NCBI GenBank assembly: GCA_964019135.1
Contig: OZ025258.1
Location: forward strand, 28,328,186-28,392,185
Direction: 5' to 3'
DNA length: 64,000 bases
Source of the DNA: Arenicola marina
Taxonomy: Eukaryota > Annelida > Polychaeta > Arenicolidae
In this document: positions 47,247 through 58,319 of the stretch, piece by piece
Layout: the number at the start of each line of letters is the position of its first letter
Numbering within the stretch: the first letter of the stretch is position 1
Program-made: the position numbers and the translations under genes
The notes under the pieces: generated by a model
Databases searched by the model: none
The model's input: only the letters and a program-made list of their open reading frames with translations
What the model was told of the DNA's origin: nothing

Positions 47247-47537
47247 ATGCTCGATGGCAAATCCTCCCGTTTGACAGCAACACTTCTCTGTCTGACTATC
47301 CAGCTGTGTGTGTTTGCGTGTCCAAGCGCTCTGATACAGGAGTCTTATCTTACCGATTCAGGTATTCCGGAAAAAACAGAACTCATTCCAGAATACGAAG
47401 ACTGCGCACCGAATAGGCCGCTCATCACATGGTCACTACTGGGAGACTCAACCATTTATATTGATACCGCTTTTCGCACTCTATTGTCAGTGGCCAATGT
47501 TGACACCGGTTCTGGAAAAAAACCCATCCCGGTATAG
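47247..47537 (+). CDS. Small ORF with signal-peptide-like N-terminus, function unknown
   Basis: 96 residues beginning MLDGKSSR, followed by the hydrophobic stretch LTATLLCLTIQLCVFA and a plausible cleavage site before CPSA or LIQ. The mature part is mixed polar (KTELIPEYEDCAPNRPL) with a short hydrophobic middle, ending at TAG. It is the only plus-strand gene candidate with more than length in its favour. No homologue is recognised, and a promoter or poly(A) signal was not established. It could be the first exon of a larger secreted protein or a chance frame. Confidence 0.3.
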   Translation: MLDGKSSRLTATLLCLTIQLCVFACPSALIQESYLTDSGIPEKTELIPEYEDCAPNRPLITWSLLGDSTIYIDTAFRTLLSVANVDTGSGKKPIPV

Positions 47538-47539
47538 AT

Positions 47540-48810
47540 CTACGTGTCAGAATTTGAGACTTCATCATTAAGAAGAAAATCTCGATTTTCGTCTTATGTC
47601 GGTGTGTTCGGTTTGTTAAGACGAAATTTTTCAATTTTCGTCATGTCAGTGTGTTCGGTTTGTCTGTCTGTGATCTGTCTGTTTGTAACGGAAGGCATTA
47701 TCTTTCGAATGCCTTAAGATATCGACTTCCAAATTGACAGAAAGATGCGGAATGGCAATCGTTAGGCTAAGTTCGTAGATGGGCAATGTAGGTCAAAGGG
47801 CAAGGTCTGAAGTTCGCTTAACCATTGAAAGATAAGACCAAAAATCGGGTAAGTCGCTATAACGTTTACAGTTTTCCTTTAACCACGCTATAAATAATTT
47901 CATGTAGTGGGCCCATAAATACCTTTTATATCGTTTTTCATTTGTGCAAATCGCCCACATACTTTTTCTGCTAACAATTCCCAAAGTTTAACATAGGACC
48001 CTACGGGAGTATTTTGGCGGGAATATGGCCTCTTCAATATCTCCATGAAGGGGACATGTCAGACAAACGACGCCTTGCGTGAGACATGACATTAGTATTT
48101 GGGCGCAAAGTACCATATTGATCATGGTCACACTTCCAAGGTCATGGTCACAGCAAGGTCACGGTCACGAAACATGTTTTACCCCGTAACTTCGTTAATA
48201 TTTTGCTGTTTGTTTGAGAGTATTCTTCAGAGAGAGGCGCACACGCATTATTGACTTAGATTTTATCTCACATTTATAGTTTTTGAGTTATTGGATGATC
48301 AATTTTGAATGCAGATAGACGACCCACATGTGGTGTAATATGTACCAATGTTAGTGGCATCATGGGTGCCAAATGGCATCATAATCGAACCAGTAGTTTC
48401 GACGCTTGGAAATAATCACATTTTAACATGGTCAATCCCATTATAAAGCCTCGATACGTGAAATGACTGACGGCGTGGTGACGTTTCGGCCTATAACCCG
48501 GTCGACATTGCATGTACATAGTCGCAGTCGGTACTAACGTGATCAAGTTGCACCTATCACCCCTGATTTCCGTCTTTCTCCAGCTATGCTTGACAATCTC
48601 GTATTGTGTTTCAGTTTGACAAATTAGATCTAGTCCATGTGACGAAGTTCGGCGGCTTAAAAGTTGTAACCTTATATAAATATTAGCTACAATTTACGAA
48701 ACAAAAGGTTCGTGTTGAGAAATAAATGCCATTTTGGTTCCTTGTTGCAGTTTGTTACCTTTTGGTTAACATAAAAGTTGCATTGTGTAGGTCAAGACGT
48801 CACAATCGCA
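47540..48810. other. No gene or element recognised
   Basis: A short duplication (TCGATTTTCGTCTTATGTCG against TCAATTTTCGTCATGTCAGT, each followed by GTGTTCGGTTTGT) lies at 47578-47665. The rest is unassigned. Confidence 0.4.
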
Positions 48811-48815
48811 GAAGT

Positions 48816-48990
48816 CGGGGGGGGGGGGGGGTGCTTCCCCCCTCCCTCTAGATCCGCCTATATGATGCTATCTCCGAGTCAGAGTCAGAATTCGTTTATT
48901 TGACCAAAAAGACTTTATGTAATACATACAATACAGAACATAAATATCCCATTAAGACACAGGTAGGTCGCTATCATGGGAGCCATCGAG
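48816..48990 (-). repeat. MITE right end next to a LINE 3' tail
   Basis: 48816-48858 has a G-tract, C-tract and CTAGATCCGCCTA, a terminus of the GGCGGATC family. From 48872, GAGTCAGAGTCAGAATTCG then TTTATTTGACCAAAAAG is the reverse of a LINE 3' end with a (TCTGAC)n-type tail. The coding part of the LINE is not recognisable. Confidence 0.5.
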
Positions 48991-49389
48991 GAAAGGTGGA
49001 GCGGTACATCGATCTTCCAACATCTTATGGCCAGGGGCGGACGGAAGTGCACAGTGACTCCGATAACCCTGGACTTTCGCACCGAACTAGAGACCAACGA
49101 ATACACGATCAAATGGGTGGTTTAGCCAAAACATTACTTGTGAACATCGGCTGCTTCCTACGAGTCTTGACGAATGGTTGCATTTTGATGCTGCTTTCAC
49201 CCGCACGGTGGCGTCATTCGCATGGCGAAGCTGATTTCACTCGAAGGGTAACTCTGCTTTCAGTCTCAGGGTGTCTTATGTAAGGTAGGCCTGCACGTGA
49301 TCTCGTTCAATCATATGGAGATATATAAATAGGGAAGGTTACATGGGATGGCTACGGGGGTTCGGGAAATTATTAATAACATTAAATAG

Positions 49390-49600
49390 TGCAATCCCAG
49401 GCTATAGGGGAATTCGAGATGATTGTGGAATATAATGCTGGGGAATACTTAGCTATTGGGGAATTTTAGGTTACTGGGAAATAGTTAGCTATTGGGGAAT
49501 TATAGGTTACTGGGGAATACTAAACTCTTGTGCAATATTATATGTCACTGAGGAATAGTAGGCTATCGAGGAAAAGCTGGGGAACTAACCAACCGTCATA
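49390..49600. repeat. Degenerate tandem repeat, about 36-bp units
   Basis: TTAGCTATTGGGGAATTATA and GGTTACTGGGGAATA alternate five or six times with heavy drift. Confidence 0.7.
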
Positions 49601-49794
49601 ATATTGATGGGGGATATAGCATCGGGGTGGCAGAAGAGGGTAGGAATATTTGGCTATAAACATGTGTGCACGACCTGGCCACACCAACAAAAGGCATAAG
49701 GATCCATGGCAATCTTTCACATTGATGTCGTCAAAACAAATCTGTCAGGGTCAGAAAATATCACCGTGTCGAGGACAAATGCGGTACGCCTAAA

Positions 49795-49955
49795 CATGGG
49801 GCGGATCCGGGGTGGGGGGGGGGGGGGTGCGACCCGGCCCTGCCTTCTCCCCCTTTTTGGGCCGAAATTTATACCATTAACATATGAAGAACAAAAACCT
49901 AGGCCTTTAGTCGAAAGCGGCACCCCCTTTTCCAGCATATCTGGATCCGACCCTG
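49795..49955. mobile_element. GGCGGATC-family MITE related to the 6688 copy
   Basis: Starts CATGGGGCGGATCCGG and ends CTGGATCCGACCCTG. The flanks CTAAA and GTAAA differ at one base. The core (GCCGAAATTTATACCATTAA, CCAGCATATCTGGATCCGAC) is shared with 6688-6865. Confidence 0.65.
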
Positions 49956-50329
49956 GTAAATGCAACAAAACAAGATTTTAAGTCAAAAATGGTCAAGGAA
50001 AATAATCCTGCTTGACAAAAAACGTTCAAGAAAGCCACAATTCATTGAGAACAACACAATCTGATCAACAGAAAGAAACAGCAAAGACAAACATGGTCAA
50101 ACTAGAGCAATCGAAGACAAAACAAGTAAAAAAAAGATATGTATGGCATTCGAAACAACCATATAATCACTGATGACAGACTGTTTACTGTTTACGAATG
50201 CTGAAGCCATGCGCAGAAAGTACATTTACGTCGTATCACGCATACAGTTGGGGACCCAGTTTGCTTCATGCGAGAGGTTTCTCAGCGAGCCAGGGATATT
50301 CTCTCACAGAATTGGTACTCCAATGTGTG

Positions 50330-50740
50330 TGACAATACAAAGCTAGCACCAGAATATTGCCACTATAAAACCCGAGCGCTACCCGACACGCATATGATTC
50401 AAACGTTGGCGTAGCGTGCATAGCAGATTCCGATGCGTAAACCATAATTTGATGATTTAACTTTTCAAGAAAGGGGTGGATGAAGTCGAGTCACAAGGTC
50501 ACATTTTACTAAAGTGCTCGTTGTATGACTCTACATAAAGAATTACTATTATACGTTCCCAACAATGGAAACATTAGTGTAGCTGATGTCCACAAACAAC
50601 GAGCAAGTTATGTTTAATTTATGTAAATGGTAGCTGAAGTTTCCCAAATTCACTTTTCATATCGTTTGTATGTACTGTCATGTTTTTTTTATTTTTTATT
50701 TTTTACCTTGGCTGGATGCTAGCCTATAGTATGAACTCAT
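50330..50740 (+). pseudogene. LINE 3' terminus next to unit D
   Basis: Reads VDEVESQGHILLKCSLYD near 50475-50530, the C-terminal E.E.H.L.KC..YD signature of CR1/Jockey-like LINEs. Frameshifts and stops follow. The 3' UTR ends TACCTTGGCTGGATGCTAGC, then CTATAGTATGAA. The same 3' end is at 59150-59590. It terminates at the edge of the B/D duplication block. Confidence 0.75.
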
Positions 50741-52190
50741 ACATGTATCGCTGAGACCGTTGCAGATTCCGTAAGCGGTCCCAGAATAAGATGTAACACA
50801 ACATTCGCTTCTACATGTTAATAGTATCGAATAGAAATCAGTGAAACTTTCAGTCTTCCTGTCTCTCAAATGTTGCACACAGTACACCGCCTGTTTTTTG
50901 GCAGTCCCCCGTTCATCTGGCGTCCGGTCCAGCTAACGCTAGAAAACCTCGCTCCGTGTCGTTCAATCATATCGGAAATGTCAATGTTCTCCGTGCAGAG
51001 AATTTCAATGATGTCGTCATGGTCGGCCACGCTCATGTCCCCACCATACCGGCGGTACCTTACAAATGGGTTGGTGGCCACATTTAGCGGGATGAGCTTT
51101 TCACGACAGAATCTGTCCGCCTCCGATCCGTCTTTCGTCATCACCAACGTGACGTAGTGTTGCGTTCTGTTGCAGTAGAAGTCCGTAAAATACAAATTAG
51201 GCATTTTTTGGAACATCACATCAGCTGGGATGGATAATCGTTTGTTTCCAAAAGGAGATCGTCTATGGGCTTTGTTGACATTGACGTTGAAGAAGAGCCC
51301 TTTGAGAACGCCGTTGATGGGGGAATCTTGGTCGCCATTTGCGTCCTTCGTGTAGACTTCCATTATATTTCTGCAGTTTTCCTCAATGTCTTGGAAATAC
51401 TCCTCGGGCTTGGTTCGAAAGAACACCTCGAGCGTATCGTGTGTTGAGTCCACGTGACGCTCCACGGCTATGCGATGCAACTGCTGCAATCTTTGATCTT
51501 TGATAGTCGGCTCTACAATCATCGAAGAAATCATTAATTAGAATCGTGTTTCCTGAGGTGTGCAGGTCGTGCTATATATAGACCCGGAATATCCATTTAT
51601 TTAATGAATCAAAGAACGAATCAGCCAGGCCTTCATTTTTTATATTAATCCCGGAAACAAATGATTCCACTGGGAGTCAGACGAATGGGACTTTTCTTAC
51701 GTTCTGATGCTATTGATGCGATTTGATCCAAAGTCACTTAATTCTTGTTAACATTTGGTGTCTACATACCATCCATGTACATTGATACATACATCATGGA
51801 ACCGCGATGAAAAAATGAACTATTACAGCCATTTTTAGTTGTATCATTACTCCCCTCCCAACACGCCGAGTTAGTATCAGAGTTAGTATCTGACCAGCGT
51901 TACAGAAGTTCGCATCAAGTCATGGTGGCTGGGCAGAGGCGTCGGGAGTAAGCGGCCGTAATTGTAGTGTGCAATATGCCCCTCTATTTGCACTATATAT
52001 TTGCACATATCTCTAAATAAGTGCACAGATCATAAATGCGTTTCAAAATATCTCTAAATATGTGAACACGTTTCACAATATTTGAACACATCGTTAATGC
52101 ATTTCGGCAAAAATTTTGAATTCATGCATTGATATATGCAATTGAATTAACGTTATGTCGAATTGAATTATTGATATTTCAAATATCGCT
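50741..52190. repeat. Recent duplication block containing unit D terminal exon (partner 35405-37090)
   Basis: Collinear with 35405-37090, including the 3' flank, exon, acceptor, upstream intron and the AT-rich CATATCTCTAAAT stretch. It continues at 52190 into more ATTAATTCAATT repeats where the B copy has the 68-bp minisatellite. Confidence 0.85.
50866..51512 (-). CDS. PHYHIP-like unit D, C-terminal domain exon
   Basis: Acceptor TTCGATGATTGTAG|AGCCG, phase 1, open to the stop after CTVCNI. Nearly the same protein as unit B; differences include an inserted KDQR stretch near the start (TIKDQRLQQLH against TINELHQLH), KPEEYF for KLEEYF, NGDQDSPING for NEDQGSPING, and SSVSWTGRQMNGG for TWVSWNGRPMNRG. 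All family motifs are intact, so it may be functional. No intact FN3 exon lies within 8.7 kb upstream; the nearest is the broken one at 60237-60524. It may be an unexpressed duplicate, or an alternative terminal exon fed by upstream exons outside the window. Confidence 0.83.
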
Positions 52191-52194
52191 AATT

Positions 52195-52345
52195 GCACAT
52201 AGCATTAATTCCATTCCATATATCACTAATTCAATTCTACATGTTACTAATTCAACTCCACATATCATTAATGCATTTCAAGATATAATTAAATCAACTC
52301 CACATACCGTATAATTAAATCAACAGAAAAAAAAAGCATATTTTC
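52195..52345. repeat. AT-rich ATTAATTCAATT repeats
   Basis: Degenerate units (CATATCACTAATTCAATTC, CATATCATTAATGCATTTC) of the same CATAT/AATTC palindrome type as the 23.8-25.0-kb array. Confidence 0.7.
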
Positions 52346-52349
52346 CAAA

Positions 52350-52620
52350 ACTCTGCTTTCCGACTATCATTTTTCTTCCAAAATGGAGTAAAAAAACGAA
52401 GTGATACATCACAATTCGCAGTATTACCTTGCCATCGCCATCTTTGGAAGCCAGCGAATGCCATAACCGACTTTCTTTATCATAGAGTGGTTTCGAAGCC
52501 CTTGTTTGTGGACGCTACTCCAGTATCGGGGTCACCGCCAATTCTAAACGACGGCCACTTGAACTCGCCAATTAAAAGAAAGACAAGAGACATGAATTTA
52601 TTACCAAGAGTACGCACAGA
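52350..52620. repeat. Duplicated block E, copy 1 (partner 61205-61440)
   Basis: CTTCCAAAATGGAG, AACGAAGTGATACATCACAA, TTTGGAAGCCAGCGAATG, GACTTTCTTTATCATAGAGT, GGTTTCGAAGCCCTTGTTTG and CAGTATCGGGGTCACCGCCA recur at 61205-61440. In both copies a 32-bp minisatellite follows (at 53405 here, directly at 61441 there). A short minus-strand frame ends at a donor-like GGCAAG|GTAATA, but its coding status is unclear. Confidence 0.8.
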
Positions 52621-53400
52621 CAGGTCAATAAGTAGTTACGCTTGCCTATCACTTGCTGGTACTACGGCAACATTGAACAGTTTGAAATAGGGATCATAGA
52701 GTTATAAATATATGTAGGTCAAGTTTATATATATATATAGCGTTATTGTGTCATGCTAATGTGTCGCCACTCATTCAACAGCTAAACAAAGTTAGCTCGT
52801 TATGGCTGTATCGTATAATTAGTCATGAGTTATGATGTCAAAGTAGTAGAAGGGGTTGGGCGGGGGGTCATAATTTCCAGCAAGTGCTGCTATATGCAAT
52901 GCTCTCAGAGGTAAACAATCTGGACCTCAATTTCGCTACTGATGAATGCGAATTCGAATTAGTAAAAAACTAATTCTATGGAATTTGCGGACAGACAACA
53001 GCAGTGAAATACGTTTGCATGGTATAATCAGTAAGATACTATCTAAGAAACTAGTTGAATTCTATATATATACAATTGTCTATCCCATGGCTTGACGGGC
53101 AAGGGAAGTAAGGTTGTCTGATTTCTGATGGGAAGTTTCAAACTGTGACGATGTTGGGTGTAGATAGCTAATGGCCACCTAACGAGGAAGACTTGAGTCT
53201 GAGAACTGGGACGGTGGGTGGGAACAGGGGCATTTCGTGTATGTGAGGTTGTCTGCCAACTGGAGAAGTTATAGCTGGGTGATAGAAAACACGCCGAGAC
53301 TGTCCGGAGGACTGAAATGAGTGTCAAAGTGAATAATGTGAAACTAAGGTGGTTATCTAATGGAAGAAATGGCTTGAAAATGGGTATCAAAACGAACAAA
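52620..53400. other. No supported gene
   Basis: Contains a short (TA)n run near 52725-52738. The minus frame at 53043-53399 lacks recognised features. Confidence 0.4.
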
Positions 53401-53404
53401 AATA

Positions 53405-54385
53405 ACTTAAATGGACGTCTGAATTTCGGGGCGCTGAAATGGTAGCCAAAGGGTATGCAGTGCCGCTGAATTGGGTATTAAAGGGTATCAACTAGGGCTG
53501 AATTGGGTACTAAGGGGCATAGAGTGGGGCTCAATTGGATGCAAAAGGGTATAAAGTGAGAATGAATTGGGTACCAAAGGGTGCCAAAGGGTATGCGCTG
53601 AATTGGGTGCCAAGGGGTATGGAGTGTGGCTGAATTGGATACGAAAGGGTATGGAGTGGGGCTGAATTGGGTACCAAAGGGTATGGAGTGGGGCTGAATT
53701 GGTTGCCAAACTCTATGGAGTGGGGCTGAATTAGGTACCAATGGGTATGGAATGGGGCTGAATTGGATGCCAAACTCTATGGAGTGGGGCTGATTTGGGT
53801 ACCAAATGGTATGGAGTGGAGCTGAATTGGTTGCCAAAGGGTATGGAGTGGGGCTGAATTGGGTACCAAAAGGTATGGAATGGCGCTGAATTAGGTGCCA
53901 ATGGGTATGGAATGGGGCTGAATTGGGTGCCAAACTCTATGGAGTGGGGCTGAATTGGGTACCAAATGGTATGGAGTGGAGCTGAATTGGTTGCCAAAGG
54001 GTATGGAGTGGGGCTGAATTGGGTACCAAAGGGTATGGAGTGGGGCTGAATTGGGTACCAAAGGTATGGAGTCGGGCTGAATTGGGTACCAAATGGTATG
54101 GAGTGGGGTTGAATTGGGTGCCAAACTCTATGGAGTTGGGCTGAATTGGGTACCAAATGGTATGGAGTGGGGCTGAATTGGTTGCCAAAGGGTATGGAGT
54201 GGGGCTGAATTGGGTGCCAAGTGGTATGGAATGGGGCTGAATTGGTTGCCAAAGGGTATGGAGTGGGGCTGAATTGGGTACCAAAGGGTATGGAGTGGGG
54301 TTGAATTGGGTACCAAAGTGTATGGAGTGGGGCTGAATTGGGTACCAAAGGGTACGGAGTCGGGCTGAATTGGGTTCTAAGAATC
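53405..54385. repeat. 32-bp minisatellite, about 30 copies
   Basis: The unit GAATTGGGTACCAAAGGGTA with TGGAGTGGGGCT recurs with variants (GGTTGCCAAACTC, GGGTGCCAAGTGG) over nearly 1 kb. Higher-order repetition is visible (for example 53690-53830 against 53920-54000). The minus frames (HSIPFGTQFSPTPY type, up to 218 residues) are shadows. Confidence 0.94.
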
Positions 54386-54389
54386 ATAA

Positions 54390-55088
54390 TTGACTATTGA
54401 TCACTGTATTATTGATCGATTTTCATTACACTGAGGGCAACTGCGCAGTATGGTATTCTAAACGCCACTGCTTCAGTGGTCTTCTATCGACATAAATAAG
54501 CATTCATAGGCTGGTAGCCCAGTAGCTGGTAACAAAGCCAAGTTAATACTAGCCTTTAACACAGCTCTCTGATATAAGACTTACCTGGCTTTGCGTCCTG
54601 TTATACGGGTTCTTCCGCTATGACTGACCGGTGATTCCCTCTGACCCTCTTGCTGTGCGGTATGTGGATTGCGCAGTTACTTTCGATATCGCACGTACCT
54701 GGATCCTGGGATTTTCCACCGTCATGCCAGCCTATTTTAGGCAACCACTTCACTCGGCATTTTGGCCTGGCTAGTTCACGATCTACGGTTAACGCCCAAT
54801 GCATATTTTCCCAAACAAATTAAATTGTAACATTTCGTGAACGCATGTCGAATCATTTATGGCATAATTCAGACAAAGTTTTAGAATTTAACTATAAGAT
54901 ACCCTCCAGATATTCCTGGTTTTTGCTTCAATGCGCTTACTAGACTAGGCGGCGGCCTTGTGCTGCTCGCACACATATACCGGTAGAGTATAATTCCCTT
55001 GAAACCCCATCGCCAGTTTTAGGGCCCTTCTTATCACGCCCGTAAAGGACCCCCCCCCCCTCAACCAATCTACTGATGTTGTCTCTAA
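54390..55088. other. No supported gene
   Basis: Only short frames. A C-tract at 55051-55061 lies just before the DNA element. Confidence 0.4.
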
Positions 55089-55090
55089 TA

Positions 55091-56045
55091 GGGCTATACA
55101 GTTCTCGCGATCGGGCCGCGAGACTTCAATTTTGGGGACAAACAAACACACGTGCTCCATGTTGAACTATAGGCAGCTATAAGTCAATTTCTTTCCAGGT
55201 TTATTCTGAAGACTATGAGTACCATTTCACTAAACATGGCTATGGAAGATAGACGTCAAAATATTTGGAGGCGATGGTGCGCAGAACTTTGGGAATATAC
55301 AAGGAAAAATCCGTCTTCACAACACTCGAAAGCTAAAAATAGCGTTCTAAATTTAGCCCTGCACCCGGGTTTTCGCGAGTACTCCAAACTGCGAGTGACG
55401 TCACAGAGTTTCACGTGCCTCCGCGGTAACAAAAATGGCGAGAGCAAGTGATCGACTTAACCATTCCGCTGTCAAAATGTGCAGCGCATGGAGTAACAAC
55501 ACACGGACGCGTCATTAAACATGGTAAAGGTAAATTAAGACCAGTAGGATGTTTTCGTATAAGTTTTAGATCACGAAAAGACAAAGTTCTTCATTCTTTG
55601 TAAGTTTCTGTTTGAAGCGTTGCGCCAACGTTGTCACTCGGGGAGAATCTATGTGACGTCATAATGTCTCGTTTTCGTAGGAAATGCACAAAAACGTTGG
55701 TTTCTCAGCCGTGTTGTCCCGTCGTAACTAATATTAGTCATTGTGTTGGCGCAAATGAATGAAAAATATGTCGTCAATCCGTTTTGGGCAGCTATATTTC
55801 TTAAATATTTTATAATTATATCGCCAGGCCTTCCGCAATGGACCCACCCCTCGGCGCCTGGCTCTTGCGCAGGTAGTCTGGTCCCCAGTCTCACTCTTTG
55901 CGTAACATACACGTCACCCCTACGTCACAGATAGTCAGGATCCCAGTGTGCGCAGAGATTCTAAACTCGTTCCGAACACGTGCTTCGTTTGTTTGTCCCC
56001 AAAATGAGTAAACCGGATATCTGGGCGAACGAGACTTTATAGCCC
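55091..56045 (+). mobile_element. 955-bp DNA-transposon-like element with imperfect inverted termini and TA target
   Basis: Left GGGCTATACAGTTCTCGC and right GACTTTATAGCCC form an imperfect terminal repeat. A better conserved subterminal repeat, TTTTGGGGACAAACAAAC, lies about 40 bp inside each end. TA occurs on both sides (55089-55090, 56046-56047). A degenerate copy is at 21005-21608 (reverse) and a fragment at about 17345-17430. A 78-residue frame (55215-55451) and a Cys-containing stretch (KMCSAWSNNTRTRH, about 55474) are not enough to name a transposase. Confidence 0.65.
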
Positions 56046-56049
56046 TATA

Positions 56050-56800
56050 GCCTGGCGATTTCGACCATATGCCTCCCTAATCTGATATAAATATCAGACG
56101 TGACATTTGAATACTTTGTGACTAAATTGTATGTGTGGTTGTGCCATAAACAACTGTGATAACGTATGCTCAGGCCCCGGGCTCACGCCTACTGCGTGTA
56201 GCACGTGCGGACTGTTTATTCACAACTGGGTCAAGCCTCGTTCTGATTCTGCTGCGTGACTTCCTTATATGGCAAAGTGTGACTCCGTGTATTGGCGGAG
56301 AGCCATGCGGCGTGCAGATGCTATTGCACGCCAAATAGCATTTTATACATTTTCAAGTACTTAAACATACGTAAAATCATTTTATACTGATTTCTAAATG
56401 ACTTGTACATATGTCCAATAATGTATACATTGCATAGTTAGATGTCTCTAATTATTTCACTGAGCCGGCATGAAAGATACATATATTTCTTGTGCGAAAA
56501 CTTTATCACTAATCATTATCAAGTGGTAACCGTACTGTAACGTGTCCGACAGACACAGCGAAGCTGCCACTGTGAGTGTGTGTTTGTGCGGGGGGGGGGG
56601 GGGTGCGGGCTGCAGGACATCTAAGGGTCGACTGGCACTGGATGCTTTTGTACACAGACGTACACACGGGTGTGTGTTGGATATGCAAAATGCCACGGCC
56701 GGGTATTGGAAGCTGGACAAATTGTGGCCGTAATCCCACGAACACAGGCTTCCGCCTCCGTCGTCCACCAAAATGAGCTCTAGCGACCGAACGCAGTGTT
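56050..56800. other. No supported gene
   Basis: Includes a short CATATGTCCAAT-type AT repeat (about 56340-56450) and a G-tract at 56590. No exon was recognised. Confidence 0.4.
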
Positions 56801-56804
56801 GCGT

Positions 56805-57165
56805 TCAAAAGTGACTCTTGGTCCTAAAGTGACTCTTCCAACGTGTATTTTTTGTCCCAAACTGACTACACTCGTCGCAAAGTGACCTTTTGTCCCAAAG
56901 TGGCTCCAGTATCGTCCCAAAGTGACTCTATATTCGTCCCAAAGTGACTTTTGTCCCAAAGTCATTCGATATTCGTCCCAAAGTGACCTGTTGTCCCAAA
57001 GTGATTCTATATTCGTCCTAAAGTGACTTTTTGACCCAAAGTTATTCTATATTCGTTCCAAAGTGACTTTTTGTGCCAAAATAATTATGTTTGTCCCAAC
57101 GTGACTTTTTTGTCCCAATCTGACTCTATATTCGTCCCAACTTGCCTTTAATTCCCAAAGTACCT
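56805..57165. repeat. Tandem repeat of GTCCCAAAGTGACT units
   Basis: About 17-22-bp subunits (TTTTTGTCCCAAAGTGACTC, TATATTCGTCCCAAAGTGAC) alternate as roughly 38-bp pairs, about nine pairs, diverged. Confidence 0.85.
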
Positions 57166-57239
57166 CGACGGTAGGTTCCACTCCCTTGCTGCATTGATAT
57201 GGTCGTCACAGGTACGGTACGTGGTAACTTGCGCGCGCG

Positions 57240-57345
57240 AGAGGGAAAGAGAGGTGGGGGGGGTGGGGGCTGGGGGAGGGGAGAAGTGAGTCAGGTGGGG
57301 GGGGGGGGGGAAGTTAGTCCGGGGGGGCGATGCCGGGGAGAGGCC
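57240..57345. repeat. G-rich tract (quadruplex-capable)
   Basis: Multiple runs of 4-14 G separated by 1-10 bases (GGTGGGGGGGGTGGGGG, CTGGGGGAGGGG) fit the pattern needed for several overlapping G-quadruplexes. Confidence 0.6.
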
Positions 57346-57540
57346 GGGGCGGGTTAAGATATTTTGAGAGAAAAATATTCATAGCCTTGATGATACGCCT
57401 CTCTACACTTCATTTTCAGTATATACTACAGTGGTAATCAGCATGTCTTGTTTGCATTTGTATGGCAAGCCAAAGTGGATTTCAATACGGTATTTGCATA
57501 TATGTGCGAATAAGTTATACTTGTGTGTAGCTCAATTTCA

Positions 57541-57927
57541 CATAGGCGGAGGAACCGGGGGGGGGGGCATCCGGGGCACGTGCCCCCCCCCCCCTAACAA
57601 CATATTGGGGGGGCACCGGTATCTTTGTGCCCCCCCAATAATTTACATGAACCTGAACATACACTGCGAAAGTCCGCTTGTCTGAGCACACCCCCCCGCC
57701 CCCGCCCCGCCCCCCGGTCGCAAGTTTGTCAGAGAGCACCGCCCCCCCCCCCGGTCGCAAGTTTTCAGAGAGCAAGCCCCCTCCTTGGCAAATTCCTATA
57801 TCCGCCCCTGAAAGTTAAAACAGCTTTGTATGGGCGCGTCATATCAGGTTCTATATAGGACCTGGTATGTATTGGTTGTGCCCCCCCCCACCCCACCCCC
57901 AATCGCAACAGTCTTCCTACGCCTATG
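57541..57927. mobile_element. GGCGGATC-family MITE, 387 bp, inserted in an AT-rich repeat
   Basis: Termini CATAGGCGGAGGAA and TTCCTACGCCTATG (one mismatch), flanked by TTTCA on each side (57536-57540, 57928-57932). Several inner C-tract modules (GGTCGCAAGTTTTCAGAGA, GGTCGCAAGTTTGTCAGAGA) and a second inner terminus (CCTATATCCGCCCCTGAA) suggest a composite or nested insertion. The host sequence on both sides is the CATATGT/AATTG repeat type. Confidence 0.7.
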
Positions 57928-58319
57928 TTTCACATATGTCCAAATGAATTGAACATATGTACAGTTTCCAAAGTAATGATATCACTAATTCCATCCTTAG
58001 TGGGACCCGGATGTAAGAAATTTCTCGTCGGAATGAGGGTGGCTGCTGGCGGGTATGAAGCACCACGGGAGCAAACAGGTGAACAATAGGGGATATATTT
58101 TAAAGATTACCTTATTGCGCACAACAGTTACTCTACAAGCATACGAGAAAAGGTAAAGTTTATGTGTAACTGATCGTGAGCTTTTGCGGAGAGAAATATT
58201 AACCTGATTCCAGTTCGAGGTTGCATGCAGATGCTTTACCACTTGTTTTAATGACCCGTAAGAGCTAGAATAGTTTTCAAACCATACAAATTACCCTTTT
58301 TATACCGGTCTTCATACCC

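Noticed and set aside
53478..54387. ORFs with HSIPFGTQFSP repeats
   Set aside because: Shadow of the 32-bp minisatellite on the complementary strand.
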